From contig NC_020174.2 in the NCBI RefSeq assembly GCF_000224145.3, positions 522,520-586,519 of the forward strand: 64,000 bases of DNA, given 5' to 3'. This document shows positions 25,701 through 40,700 of this stretch, piece by piece; position 1 is the stretch's first letter, and each line of letters begins with the position of its first letter. The translations under genes were made by a program, and so were the position numbers. The DNA comes from Ciona intestinalis. Its lineage: Eukaryota > Chordata > Ascidiacea > Phlebobranchia > Cionidae. The notes beneath the pieces are model-generated. The model was not told the DNA's origin. It saw nothing but the letters and a program-made list of their open reading frames with translations, and searched no databases.

Positions 25701-28700
25701 AACAAAGACTTTTCTCGCTACTCGTATCTAAACACAGTCTTTCTCACTCGCGTTTGACCCTCGATGACGTCACACTTCACTATAGCGAAAATCTCCTACC
25801 ATTTTTCGAAACGGCTACTTATTTTGCAATGGAGTGACTCACTCAATGTGCACTTACCGCTAGACAGCGTAACAGATCAGATACTGTTGGAGTCTGATAT
25901 ACCTACAGCACAGATGAGAGAGGCCACTCATAAACTCGTTATACAGATGTGCGACTACATGCATTTCCATGGAAAAATTTCGTCACGCTTCGCTGGTCAC
26001 ATGTAGGATTTTTCGGTAAGGACCTCGCCAATTTGTATAACGCGAGTCGCGAGGTATAGGAGTAATGCGCTTCTGGAGATGTAAATAGTTTTATACGACC
26101 GCTTTGAAGACGAAAAACTTATTTTTATCATCAAAAATGGATACACCAGAGCTCATATAAGTAAGAAACTTATTATTGGTTACATTATATGCGCATTTCA
26201 GTCTTTTTAGGCGGTAGGAGGCATGTCCACTCGTAAACTTCAGGTTGCATCCATGAACCATGATGCAAACAGATGATTCTATAACGCAGGAAAAATGGCC
26301 TTGCAATATGGGGCCGAATTCTATAGATAAAATGTTGGTTTCGTAATTCACAAATCCGTGGCTATCATAATGCTATTCATCCGAATCTAGAGATTCCACT
26401 GTGATTAATTTCAGTATTTCACCATATTAATAAGGCTTACTTGGACAAAACAGCTTTAAAATTGGAATCCAGCAGAATGTTGAAAGTTTTTGTGTCATTT
26501 TGATTATGTGCTGTATCGTGTTTGTGCATAAATAAAGATATAAAGAGCAGAAAATACCTTAAAGTTATTGTTTCTACAATTAGAATCACAGATTTTACAG
26601 TTTAAATCTGATAAAATAATCCATCAGCTTAACATTTCAATTATTTATTTAGAATTAGTTATAATTAAATACAATTGGTAGTTATAATAAGCAGAAGGCA
26701 ATTGTAACAGGAACAGTTAAGATAAAAAAGACAAGAAAGGGAGTGGTTTACTGCAGTGCTATAAATTTCTCAAAAAATAAAGTAGACAATAAAAATTCTT
26801 TAAGGCGCTGAAAGAAAAATTGAAGTATATCTTAAAAGGACGAGTAAATTTATATATATTCATGAATCAGGATATGTTGCAATGCTTTTGATTGAGAAAG
26901 TGGGTAATCTGTAGCTGGAGGAAAGATCTGGATTGTAAAACACCAGAGTACCTCAGCAACAACATTCGCTTTTGTGAATTGAAAATTGAATCATGTATAT
27001 TTTCTGCGGGTACTCGTTGGCTAATACGAGCAGCGTACCCCACTTTATTTAGTGTTCCCAATCCCCTTCCACGCGCGAACCCATTCGACCACGATAGCGT
27101 TAATGTATTATTTCCATTGTTTTATGTAATGACAGCTTCAAGGCTTTTTTTTCTAGGAAACTGACTCCAGCACTTAAACTAACAGCACCATCTGCAAATA
27201 ACAGTACAGATCTGAATGGTATAAGTTAATAGTCTATCACAAGTTGAAAACCACATACAGCGGAATTAACCATTTTCAAAGCATACAAGTAATATGTTAT
27301 CGATAAATTGCATTTGTAGGTATAACTAAAACAAAAATCAAAAGCAAACTATGCATTCTGATCAAAGTGTTTAATTCCGGACAATTTTTTTTATACATTC
27401 ATGAGGCTAACGTTTTTTAAATAGGGGCGTTAACGTTTTTTAAATTACTGTTATATTAAAGTTATTATTATAAAAAGTTATTATTACCTTATAAACATAT
27501 TAAGAATATAACAAAAGTACAAAACATAAATACATCAGTATTAGGAAATTTTCTACTGATAACGACGTTCTATTCGGTCACCAAGTCACACAATAGCCTT
27601 AAATTAGTGCTTACTTCTTTCCTGAGCTCTGGTTTAACGATTTTTGGTGATAAAAAATAAGTTTTCCGTATTCAAATCGGTCGTATAAAACTATTTACAT
27701 CTCCAGAAGCGCATTACTCCTATACCCTCGCGTTATACGAATTGGCGAGGTCCTTACCGAAAAATCCTCCATGTGACCAGCAAAGCGTGACGAAATTTTT
27801 CCATAGAAATGCATGTAGTCGCACATCTGTATAACGAGTTTATGAGTGGCCTCTCTCATCTGTGCCTACAGTAACGGGAAGAGGTAATGCATATAAAGCA
27901 CTTTATAGAGTCAGTAAAAAATGTGTCACTATAGCTGAGCAAACAAGTGGTGTAGAAAATTTCCACTCTTTATTGAACCACTTCGCTTCAAAAATACTAC
28001 ATTTTTCATTTGAGGAGATTTATTTTTAAATAACAGCAGTATTTTTTCATGAAAATTAATATACAATATTTTAGACTACTTCTAGCATACTTGCATTAAA
28101 ATGTGAAAACCGTCAGCAGGCTTACCTGCAGCATGGCCTACTCAACACACGGCCTAGGAATACACCGAAACTTCTTAGAAAATAAGAGGCCTATTGACGC
28201 GAACAATGCCCATTATAATACATTGTTACGTCAGAGTTTTTGCATCAAATAACAGTTTATTTACCAATCCCGGGTAAATTACCTTATTTTTCGGGATATT
28301 TTATCAACATCTTATATTTTTAAGCATGACTGAACAGATAGGAGTTACTTTTAACCACGTGCGGCATACAAGTAAGTTTTACCAACAGTTTAGTTTGGCT
28401 CAGTCGCTGAGGGCAAATAGTATTTGGCTTAAAACAGAAGTTTTTTAAGACAGCCTATATATATCTAGCAAAAGAACACCGCAGTAACAACAAGTAGGTT
28501 AATTGATATGTCCGTTGTGGACTTTTAAAACCGGTCCTTAAAAACAATATAGGAAATTGGATAAACACAAGCATTAGCCTTTTGTCTTAAGGTGCTTATG
28601 CCTTGATCTGTCCTGTTGCTTATAACCTATTTTCTACTCGAGTTTTTTTTTTAAAGCAGGACAGAGGCTCTTCCTCGAGGTCCAAAAATGGTTCATACAG

Positions 28701-31700
28701 CGCATCATAAATTAAGACTGTATAATACAAACAAACGCACGATAGCCTCCCTTCGTACTTGTGTCTAACTTTAGACCTTTGTCGCTGTTTAAATTTTACT
28801 AGTACTTCCTTCCTGACAGAATTATTGACACATCTCTGTTTGTTGTTAAAGAATATATTATAGCCAGAAGTAGTTCCGACTTAATTGAATTTAAAGTAAT
28901 CAGTTTGACTTAATCTATTTTGTAAGGTAACTGGAGAATTCAGATTCTGGGTACACCTACTGTTTATTTTTGCGACATCCCATTAAAAGAACCTCCTACA
29001 GCCAATAGAAAAAAATATTATGTAAAAAGTAAATTATGGTAAAATTGAACTTAAAAATATGTTTAAGGGGTTAAAAGTCTGAAATATGTGTCATTTGTTT
29101 TCTGTTTTGAAAATAGTCAAAAACAAGAAATAGCAGCGGGTAATTTGTGACATTTTATTCATATAGAAGCGGGTAATTTGTGACATTTTATTATTATAAG
29201 GATAACTTTTATATTATTTTGCCAAAAAATGTATTTAAAAGTTATTAAAAACTATTTTGCACCTACCCACAAAAGGAAAATGCAAACAAAACTTAGCAAG
29301 TTCGTTTAATTTAATGAGTAGTTTATATATTTCTAAAGATATTTGACAGGGTAAATATAAGCAATTTTACGCCTGCAACAAAACATGATTGTCTAAACAC
29401 GTTTTTGATTCACAATAGCAGCAGTGAGACCACACGCTGTTTCTTTAACTAATATCATCTATCTTAATGTTTAAATTATATGTGTCCATCCATTAGAGCT
29501 TTGCTCTCTGGTAATATATATTTTTGAATTGTTGTCAATTAATAAAGGAATGATAGTACTAATTGGTGGTATTACTCCAAAACCATAATTTATTTTAATT
29601 TTGCAGGTCTGTTGGTTAAGGTGTTGCACCATAGTGTAAACACATATGTGTTGGAATATGATAATCCTGATACAGACAAGAACATGCGGAATACAAATTT
29701 ACACAAATCACTTTGCACTCATATAGTTTTTATAATTCTCCCCTCATACCAAAAACAGAATAATAGTGTAGCGGTTGAGTGTGTTTCGAGCACAGATTTA
29801 TAATATACATAATTATCTAAATTACACTATATGCATAACGATTGCGTGTTGTGTAAAGTTGCCAGCTGGCGCAACGCGGACGGGTCTTAATGAGGAAACC
29901 GCATTGTTAGGACAGTGCCGAGAGACTTTGCTCTGTGACAGTACGGAGCCTTGCTGTATAATGTTGTAACTGACGTAACCAAGTTTAAATCTTCTACCGG
30001 ATTTATTGTCATTCTCGCGTGTAATGTCTTGTTGGGGGCGGCGTTAAACGTGAGTGATTAGCTTGGTTGATGTTGACTCCGTACGATGTTGATTCTTTTC
30101 TCTTGGTTGATTGTTGACGCCTGGTACTATCTTCTTGGCTGTTCTGACGCAGATTGTATAGTAAATGACAAACCACCAGCTCAACGGTTTTGACTCCTTT
30201 ATTAACACGAACAACGATGACGGAAAATAGCTCACGAGAATGCGTAGTCACAAATGCGTAGTCTGAAAGCGTAGTGTCCAATATTTGTGCACTCATTTTA
30301 TAATGAAAACACACAATAAAAGAATAGTAAAACGCCCAGTTAGTTTGACCCTGGGGCATGCAACGTCAGTAAACATTAGAAAACAGACATAAAAAGAATC
30401 GGGAGTGTTTTATCTACGCTTTGATGATACTGTAATTGTCTCCCTTACGCAAAGAAGACGTAAATTTATACGATTGTGAAAATGTTGGACACGAAAAAAC
30501 GGTCATTAGAATGACGTAAGTTGCACACACTCGATCTTGGGACTTCAGTATATTTGTAGTGAAATAAAAATACATTAATAAATCTACTGCTTTCCCACAT
30601 CAACCGCTACAGTCTCTTCTCGCATTTTGCATTCTTGCCATTATATAAGCCCTGTACTGCTGTATAGAATGAGGCAGTCGGAGCCGGAGTCGGGACCTGC
30701 AATGCTCGCTGTGCTCACTGTTATCGAATAAATTGAGTTGTAAACCTGGACTTGTCATGGAGTCGTTACTGTTCTGCTAGAGTCGGATCGCTCTTGAGCG
30801 AGGTGCGGGTTAGCAGAGCCCAAGACACGTGAGGGCAGCACGGTTTCGAGTACATTCAACATTTAAAAAATTACATTTAAATATTGGATTATTATCATGG
30901 TTTTGAATAAAGAATGCTTGTTCTTCTGCGTTCCCCAAATAAATGCTGCTTACTTGATCCGAACAAGTTTCCTTGCAAATCCTAGTGGGAACATATGATA
31001 GTAAAACCATCTGACGTCAAATGTTCACCAAAAATATGAGATGGCCAGCATACCAATAAAATGTCGCTTGCTTTTTTCTATGTCCCACTCTTCCTTTTGA
31101 AAATGAAAACACACACGTACTTATCACTTTAGTTTACAGTCATTCTTGTTGTGCTATTTTAAACACAGCACCAATCAAGCATGATTACTCGGCTTATGAA
31201 AACTTTAAATACAAAATTAAATGGAGTCTATCGACTTTATGTCGTATGGGAAAAATCGAAAAGAACTTAAAATCTGAACCCTGGAAAGTCACAAAAACTA
31301 AATCTCCACTAATTAAGCTTGCTTTGCTGTTTTGTGTGGATATACACTGATCCCTAGGAAATAAATTTCAATAAGTTGCTGAAGCCGTTAAAATATATAT
31401 TGCTAATATAGAACAATGCTGGGAGAAGATGGGACACTTAAGCACATATTGCCAAATACTTCCAAAATCAATGAGATGACGGTTTTTGGGTAATACCACG
31501 AATTAGTACTATCATTCCTTTATTAATTGACACCAATTTAATAAAATATAATAAAACACACGAGGACTTATTTAGCGATCCGCACAACAGGTGAAATTTT
31601 ACAAATTCGAAAACACACAGAATAAGATGGGACAGTTTAAAATCATTGTTAATTTTGATTATTAAGTGTATTCACAAATGAGAATATACGTAAATAACAC

Positions 31701-34700
31701 GAAATAATACTGTACGCCTTGAAAATTAAGCGTAAACATTCTTTTTCTTGCCCTATTGCTATAGTTTTTACATGTTACTTCTACATTATATTATTGCATA
31801 ACAATTGGTATTGTTTGAACGCCAATGGGTAATGTTCGAACTTCAATGAATAAATATTGTATCCTACAAATGTATATGAACTTGTAATACCAGAATATTG
31901 ATCATAGCTATTGATAAAGTTTTTATTTTTGCTACAAACTGAGTATTACTACTCTGTTTTTGGCACAAGTCACTTCTCATAAATAATCACCAAGTGCACA
32001 TGACCCAATTTCGAATATATTTTCAAAATATTATCTTTTTATTATATCAGTATCTTATAGTTGAATAACCCCTGATGTATAAATTACTAAATTAAAAGCA
32101 AATATTTCAAAGTTTGGCAATGAAAACACACAAAACTACAATGTGGGGGAAGATGGGACTCTAAATTGAAATATATTTACATTAGCAGCATTTTGCAACT
32201 TGTAGTTAATCTACCGAATTTAACAGGCTGCGCTAGTTTCTTTGCCATGTAAACTTCATATATATAACGTTAACCGAGATTTTTATGTTGTTTTTATCTC
32301 AAATTAAAGTCATATTGACCCCTGTCTATTTTCTTCATGCTTAATCAGTATTTTTTTTTAGAAAACTAAAACTAGTTTTATGAGACAAAATCAAACTGTA
32401 CGAAATAGTCAAGGTTGATTTATGAAGCTATGAAACTAGTTTAATCGTTCGCAGACGCAAAATAAAAAATTCTTCGGCTTTACTGTGATTTAGCGAGCAT
32501 TAAAAATTAGCACCGTACTATTTCGCATTTTTTTACCTGTTCAAAACATACTGTTTCTATTTTACATATTTTCTTAATATTTAAAAAGAGTAATCTGCTT
32601 TGACGGGCGTGTTATAAAGTCGCGATAATACTGTCGAATAATTCTGTAACCTTATTTCCCCGTTTATTATTAAATGGGGGTCCGTAAAAAGAAAATTAAA
32701 ACAAAAGTATTGTCTGACAAAGTGTTCCATCTTCCCCCACCCTACTATACCTTAAAAACGTTTTGATTTTAATTATCCATCAAAACTGCATCAGAAAACG
32801 ATAAACCGCTATTAGGCCGGGTTTTCCCGGCGCCGTAGCACAGTTAGTTAGTGCGCCCGCTTAATTCGAACCCATGGGGTGATGGGTTCAAGGCTTGTCA
32901 TTGCTACATTTGTGGGCGCACGTGTCCTTGGGCAAGACACTTGACGGCAATTGTTTCAACCCACTGGTCACTAATGGGTTTTCAAAATTATCAGCCACAC
33001 ATAAAAAAAACTGAAAAAATCCACAAAAAATAATTAGCCACAAAGTAACATGATAACTTGTAAGCTAGCGCGAGGTGTATGAACACCCGTGTTATAACGA
33101 GTGCCGTTTTCCGGCCACGCGAGGATAAAGTAAGTTACATTCATTCATTCTCTATAAAAAATAAAAAAAGAATAGAAAACGCGCATCTTTAATGTCGGCA
33201 AAAGAGAGAGGTGATACACTCTCTCTCTTTCGCAGGGCGTTCCCGTTTACTATTGTAGTCAATGAAATCGAGGGCGTTTTATGTAGTTTTTCTTCATTTT
33301 TTGACTTAATTTAAACTCATAGAATAAAACAACGATTTTCTATATATATATATTCCTAACAAACCGTTTATTTGAAGGTTTTTAATTATTTTTTTTTAAT
33401 ATTTAAATTTCGTAAACAAGTGGTAAACTGTAAGCGTTAACCTACCAAATAACTAAACTAGCCTAATAAACTTACATAGTTGGTATATTTTTTAACACAA
33501 ACACCTAGAACCTCTTAAAACTACTATGCGCCCATCCTTTACAATTGAGACCAAGCGAAATGGGGACGGAGTTTGCGGTCATGTGAATAGAAAAAAGAAT
33601 ATATCACGGTTTTGGGAAGTTGCGCGTTCTACTCTTTTTTAGTTCTAGGGCGTAAACACATCCCGCGTTACTTTAATTTTTGTGGTAAATTCAAAAAGCG
33701 ACCGTTTTATTGATTCCAAAAATACTTTGCTTATTTAAATTGGTCCAGTATAGGCGTAGATATTCGTCCTCAAACAGTGATCTCTAGCGCTTTCCTTTTT
33801 TTACTACGAGCTCCGTGATTGTGACGTTGGAACGTACTAGTCACGTGACTGATTCATTCGTAAAAGCAAAACCAGCGTTTTTTTTGTTTTCTCGTTTTTC
33901 GCAAAATACACTGCTTCTCACCTATGTGAATAAGAGCTGCCACGCTTCAACAATTTTGTGACGTGTTTGTCACGTGGGTAGTAGACTTCTCAATTTTTTC
34001 GCCACGCAAGTTTCAAATCAGTTTTATGAATTTTACGGTGTTTGAGCTGGAATGTCTTTGGTTACACAGAACCGATTAAAACAAGTAAAGTGTCGTTGGA
34101 ATAAGAAAAACACACTCTATCGATTAAAGCGATGTACATTTGGGGTGTGTTTTGCCCCTTTAAAGTTTTTTTTTAATGTTTATAACTTTTTAATTAAAGC
34201 GAATTATCACAAACTAGCTGTTTTAGCATTAGACATAAAACTTTAATTGTTATGCAAAAAACTGCGCAACCATGAGAACCGTGGGCCGGACTCCTTAAAG
34301 TAACCTTTTTACAAACTATAGCTGTTAATTTAGCACCAGTAGACATAAAAACTTTGTTCCTAAAAAGCGACCCAACCATAAAACCCGACCAAGTTAATCC
34401 CAAAGTTAGTATAGACCAAGTTAGGAAACGGCGCTCGTGTCCGCCATTACGGAGCCCACAGAGCGTGAATCGCCTATACAAATGCATGGTCGACATGTGT
34501 TCATTTAGTTCTTGTAAGCAATACAAAGCTAGAAAACACGTATAGCGGTTGTTTTAACATTTAAAATATTATTTCTAATATAAATCTTGTTATACAATAT
34601 AAAATCTAGGAATTAATGTGGAGTAAATTAATATTTTGACTGGTTTTCGGCGTACAGTGTGGTTTAACAGGGTACTTTACGTTGGCGATTAAGACTAGCA

Positions 34701-37700
34701 GCAATTAGCTTAGTTTACATAATAGTATATGATCATACCTACAAATCTACAGAACCATTCTTTACTACATTTATAATCCAACATGAGTGGACATGCAGCT
34801 CCAAACTGCTTAAGTACTAGCAGATAGGGTGTTCGCGTTTTCCGATTTCATAAAGACCCGGAACGCAGAAAGGGTAGCTTACTAATTCAAGCAGAGGACC
34901 AAAAATTGTAACTCAGTATTGTTTTCCTCAATGTCACTTCGATATTAGGCAAATTTTCTGTTTTTTTAATCTTTAATCGATTGAGTGTTCAATAAAAGTG
35001 GATTATTTTTGTGAGGTTTATTATTGTGATAAGATATAACATTAGTAGAAAGCCATTTTACGCACAGAAGTGCTTGGTTTTTAAAAAATCGCAATATTTA
35101 AACGAAAAACAGCACCCAGCAATGATAAAATGCTATGCCGTAGGCTCCGTAATCGTGGCGACTATGACGTCATAGACGCGAAACAATGTATAACAAGACT
35201 CGTTGTTTTACAATCCGTTTCCTAATTCTAGGACCTAGAATACAGATATTATAGCGGCCATTTTCGATACTTTCTACTGGTGCCACCAGCCTAAACTAAA
35301 TAGACCCCAGCGGTACCGATTCTGAAGTAAATCTAAAATTCGACAAAGTATTAATTATGAATATTAATATTCGCCATAAAAACATATTTATGGAATTTTT
35401 GCAAGAACCAGCGTTAAAAATATGTTCTAGCGCTACTTTCATAGCTACAAAATGAAACGTTATTTTTCTTCAAAAATAAGGGGGCTTGGGTGTAAAATAT
35501 TAAAAAGTATGATCATAACTTGAATCATATAAATATCAAATTTTCAATTTTTTTGCGAAAGTATAACTTACGCATGCATCTTTGTTAGTCACTAACATAC
35601 CATTCCCATTAAAAAAACAATTAATTTTAATTTTTTTTAAATAATGAATATTAATATTTGTCATAAAAACACATTTATAGAATTTTTGCAAGAAAAGCTT
35701 TAAAGAGTCCGGCCCACGGTTCTCATGGTTGCGCAGTTTTTTGCATAAGAATAAAGTTTTATGTCTACTGATGCTAAATTCACAGCCAGTTTGTGAAAAT
35801 TCGCTTTAATTTAAAAGTTATGAACGTTTAAAAAATCAAATTTCAAAGTTGTAAAAAACGTCACTCGCGGGCACTGTGACGTCACAATGCAAGATTTCGT
35901 TTATGGGGAAAACCCGGTCTATCAGCGGTTTATTGGTGCAGTTTTGATAGATAAGCAAATCAAAACGTTTTTTAAGGTATTAACAATACCTATGGCTTCA
36001 GCAACTTATTGGAAGCTATTTCCTAGGGATCAGTGTATAACCAAACAAAATAGCCTACCAAGCTTAGTGGAGAATTAGTTTTCGTGACTTTCTAGGGTTC
36101 AGATTTTAAATTCTTTTTGTTTTTTCCCTATATGGCATAGACTATATTTATATCTGTATTTAAAGTTACCATATAGGAGTTTACCATAAGCTGAGTAATC
36201 ATGCCTGATTGTGCTGTNNNNNNNNNNNNNNNNNNNNNNNNNNNNNNNNNNNNNNNNNNNNNNNNNNNNNNNNNNNNNNNNNNNNNNNNNNNNNNNNNNN
36301 NNNNNNNNNNNNNNNNNNNNNNNNNNNNNNNNNNNNNNNNNNATCACCCACAAAGTAACATACATGGTAACTCGTAAGCTGGCACGAGGTGTTAAACCCG
36401 TGTGATAACGACTGTCGTTTTTTCGGCCACGCGAGGATAAAGTAAGTTACATTCATATATATATAATACATGTTTTGGCATAATTCCATATTCCCCCCTA
36501 TATTCGATTATTTATCTAGGATTACACAACTATTATTCCAACAGATACTTTGGGTTGAAACACCCACCAACCCCACCATGAAAGTAACCGACATACGAGC
36601 GGTGGCAGACCTTGAGAAACCCAGTGAATGTATTATAGTGGTGGATAATACTTTTATGTCTTCATATTTTCAGGTGTGTAGATCATTAAGTCTGTGTTAA
36701 GCCTTATGTAAATATACGATACGGAGGCATGACTCTTTTAACCAATAGTTACAAAGCTACTATTGTGGGCGTGTGTGGCTTGGGCAAGACACTAATTGCA
36801 ATTCCAACCCAGTGATCTCATGTACTAATATTGACTTTTATTTGTCTCCTCGACGACGATAGCAAAGATTAAAAATATATTTTTAAAACAAAGACAAGAT
36901 ATGTAAAGATATAAAGGCCAATTTTATGACTGTTTTAACCACTAGTTATGAGGCTTGCCGATGCCTCCATTTTGAGCGTCTGTGTCCTGGGGCAAGAGTT
37001 GCAAGACACTTATCAACCCAGTAGTCACTTATAGGCTGCTTATTATGCTAGCAATACATTAAAAAATCCCGAAAAAATAAAAAAAATAGCCAGCAATTTT
37101 CAAGGTTAAGTGTTTGGCATATAAACAATGGTACAATTTACCAATTTAAAATATTCCTCATTCCAGCGTCCGTTGCTCCATGGTGCTGACATTGCTTATC
37201 ATTCAGCCACCAAGTACATGAATGGTCATAGTGATGTAGTAATGGGACTTATTACTACAAGCAATGATGAACTTTATAAAAAACTTCAGTTCTTACAATA
37301 TGGTAACAGCTGCGTGTTCTGGATTCAGTTAAATGACTTGAATTAAAGTAACTTATTATCATCGAGTGGCGGGCAATGGAGAAATTGTTGTTTAGTTTCT
37401 TGCACCATGTTAAGTGCGACAGCCCGAGTCAATAAATTGTTAAAAATCACATAACCAATATATTTTACAATGCTCTGGAATAACATTGTTTTGGTGCCAT
37501 GTACTTGATTCGTTAATATTTAAACACAGTACAGATGATTTTGCCTAAATTGTATGGGATCTCTATAATAGCATGAACATGGAAAACGTGTCTGCTTAGA
37601 TGTCTGCCACTGCTAGGCCAAACAGCCACAATTAATTGACAATACATCATATAGATTTTTATTTATAATGTGATACTTGAAGCCATTATTTACAATCCCT

Positions 37701-40700
37701 GATCACTTTGTAATTTTAATTAATATGTTCTTTATTATATATTGAAACATACAAACACAAGATTTTAAATACTTTCCTTCCAGCTACCGGACCCGTTCCT
37801 TCAGCTTTCGATTGTTATCTCGTCAATCGTGGAATTAAAACTCTCGCGTTACGAATGGAGCAACATCAGAAGAACGCGATAAAAGTTGCCACGTGGCTTC
37901 AAGGTCACAGTGGGGTTGAAAAGGTCAACTATCCTGGTCTGCCTTCACACCCACAATATGAAATCATGAAGAAACAGGTAAAGGATGTGGTTAAACTTTA
38001 GATGTTGCATGTAGCCAATACTTGGTAATTCACAAGCATGGCTATAAGGCCAGGTGTATGAAACAACCCCTATTTTTTAATATTCACCAAGACACCAATG
38101 TTATAATTTGGCGGTGAGCATGAGGTGTATGAATACACCATGTGTGTCTGGTGTATAAGAAGACACCCATGTTATAACTTGACAGTGAGCACGAGGTGCA
38201 TGAATACACCATGTGTGTCTGGTGTATAAGAAGACACCCATGTTATAACTCGACAGTGAGCATGAGGTGTATGAATACACCATGTGTGTCTGGTTTATAA
38301 AAAGACACCCATGTTACAACTGGACAGTAAGCTTTAGGTGTATATACACCATATATGGTATGCAATATGGTACACGTGTTATAGCTGGACAGCGAGCATG
38401 AGTTGTATGAAGCCACTGTAGTTTGCAACTTACACTTATGTTTTAAAATGTTAAGTTATTATGAGAATAAACAGGTAATTACAAGATTCCAATAAAATAT
38501 TCTCGATCTTCACTACAGACCTTATATTCAAGTAATGTAAATAGCTGACATAAGTCAACAACTCGATATGGGTGTGTCACATTTTATCCATTCATAGCCA
38601 CTCGTGCATACACACGTGTTGTTCATGTTTAACCAACCAAATCTTCCCCTTTCAAGTTTGTATGCTAACACACACTCTATTCAATCAAGGTTTAAACGCA
38701 ATTGACTTCAATAGCAAGTGAATTATAATTGTCTTTTCTTATAACCAGTAAAGTATATCTTGCCCTGTTACAGCAGCACCTCAATGGCTATTTTGCTTTA
38801 TACAAGCCTTAGTTTTAAAATATCAATGTATATTTTACAAATAGCTTTCTTTTTGATTGCCATGGTAAAATAATATTCATGTAAAGACAAAAACTCGGAA
38901 AATAGGGGCAAAACGGTAATAACATATATAGATATTGCTGATAACGAATGTATTTCTATTTTACACAATATGCGTCATTAAACATACTTAGCACGTAATG
39001 CAAACATTGCTAAAATAACAATATAACCACGCCCCTTTTTACACAGGCCACCGGTTGCTCTGGAATGATAGCTTTCTGGTTAAAGGGCGATTTACAAACC
39101 GCCAAAACTTTCCTGCAATCTCTTAAAGTTTTCATTCTTGCTGAAAGTTTGGGAGGATATGAGAGTTTAGCGGAACATCCGTGAGTTATAAGTTTGTTGC
39201 TTTATTGTTCATACATATCTTGAAATTTACTCTTTTACTGTGAATGCAATGAACATGACCTAATCCTACGACTCAGTTACAGAATTTAAAACTTTTTTTG
39301 CAAACGTTATGAAAAAGGGTTTTAATGCAACAGTAATTTGCCACTGAGCTTATGTAAACAGTTACATTATGGCAGATGTTACAGACTTCGACTTTACTGT
39401 AAAGTGTAGACCTTAAAATTCACTGTCATTCACAGTAGGGGGAGTTAAAGTGTGTTTCATCTTACATGTTAATGCTACGATAGTTTTCCACTTAGCTTTT
39501 ACCACAAACTCGTGTAGTTTAATGTGACTTGTGACTACAACAGTTCAAACCACTGACGTTGCCATTACCATGAATTGGTCGTGAGAAAGTTACATTCTGT
39601 CACGTGTCAATACTACAGTAGTTTTTCACTTGGCTTAAACATACAGTATAAGTCATGCTGTCAGGTATTTGCCATTTTGCCATATACCTATTTACTATGC
39701 TGTGGTATTCAAATGTAACGTGGCTACACAGACAACTTACCTTTTTTGCCATAAATTGGCTGTGGGCAATTTAAAGTGAAGTGGTATTTGCCACATACTT
39801 ACTTGACTTTAGTTCAATACCAACTTCTTCAGCCCTTCAACTACAATTATAAAACAGTAGATCATAAAACTATTTCTGAATGGTTATAAGTCAATGCATT
39901 GTAACTTACTGTCCTTCTGCCATAATGCAAGCACTTAATCATTAAGCCATGAAGCCAACCAGACCTAATAGACATTTGTATTAATATTAAATTACATTAC
40001 AACCAGAGCCATCATGACCCACGCGTCTGTGCCGGCAGCTCAACGTGAGGTCCTCGGGATTGGAGACAACTTTATTCGAATCTCTGTTGGTTTGGAGAAT
40101 GTGGAAGACTTGATTGCTGACCTTGATCAAGCAATGAAACTTGCTGTAAGTGTTTGGTGTGTTAATCACTATGTAAAGTTGGCTGCATTGTGTGTATGAT
40201 TTAGACACTTTAGAGCACTTGGGGTGTAATACTTGTGGCTACACTGCCATGCGAGGATTCTTAGGTTTTAATTCATTTGTTAAGGACAATGGTTGATTTA
40301 AACATTATAGGAAATCTATGTGGTTATGTTATAATACCTGGTGTCCTGTCATGCAAGGATAATAAGTTGAAGCGTTGCACCGATGTTTAACTTGGTAACT
40401 CGAAAGTGGGTTCGAGGGCTAATTAAACTGCAACCTGTCTGGTTTTTATAAGATACCTGTTATGTAAGTCGACAGTGAGCAGGAGGTGTATGAATACACC
40501 ATGTCTGTCTGGTGTATAAGAAGACACCTATGTTATAACTCGACAGTGAGCAGGAGGTGTATGAATACACCATGTGCGTCTGGTGTATAAGAAGACACCT
40601 ATGTTATAACTCGACAGTGAGCAGGAGGTGTATGAATACACCATGTGTGTCTGGTGTATAAGAAGACACCCATGTTATAACTCGACAGTGAGCACGAGGT

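Noticed and set aside
30009..30359. 116-codon minus-strand frame
   Set aside because: No recognisable domain, lies in repeat-like sequence of CTH intron 5, and shows no splice or start support.
34194..34526. 110-codon minus-strand frame
   Set aside because: It lies across the left arm of the foldback element, and the right arm does not keep a matching open frame.
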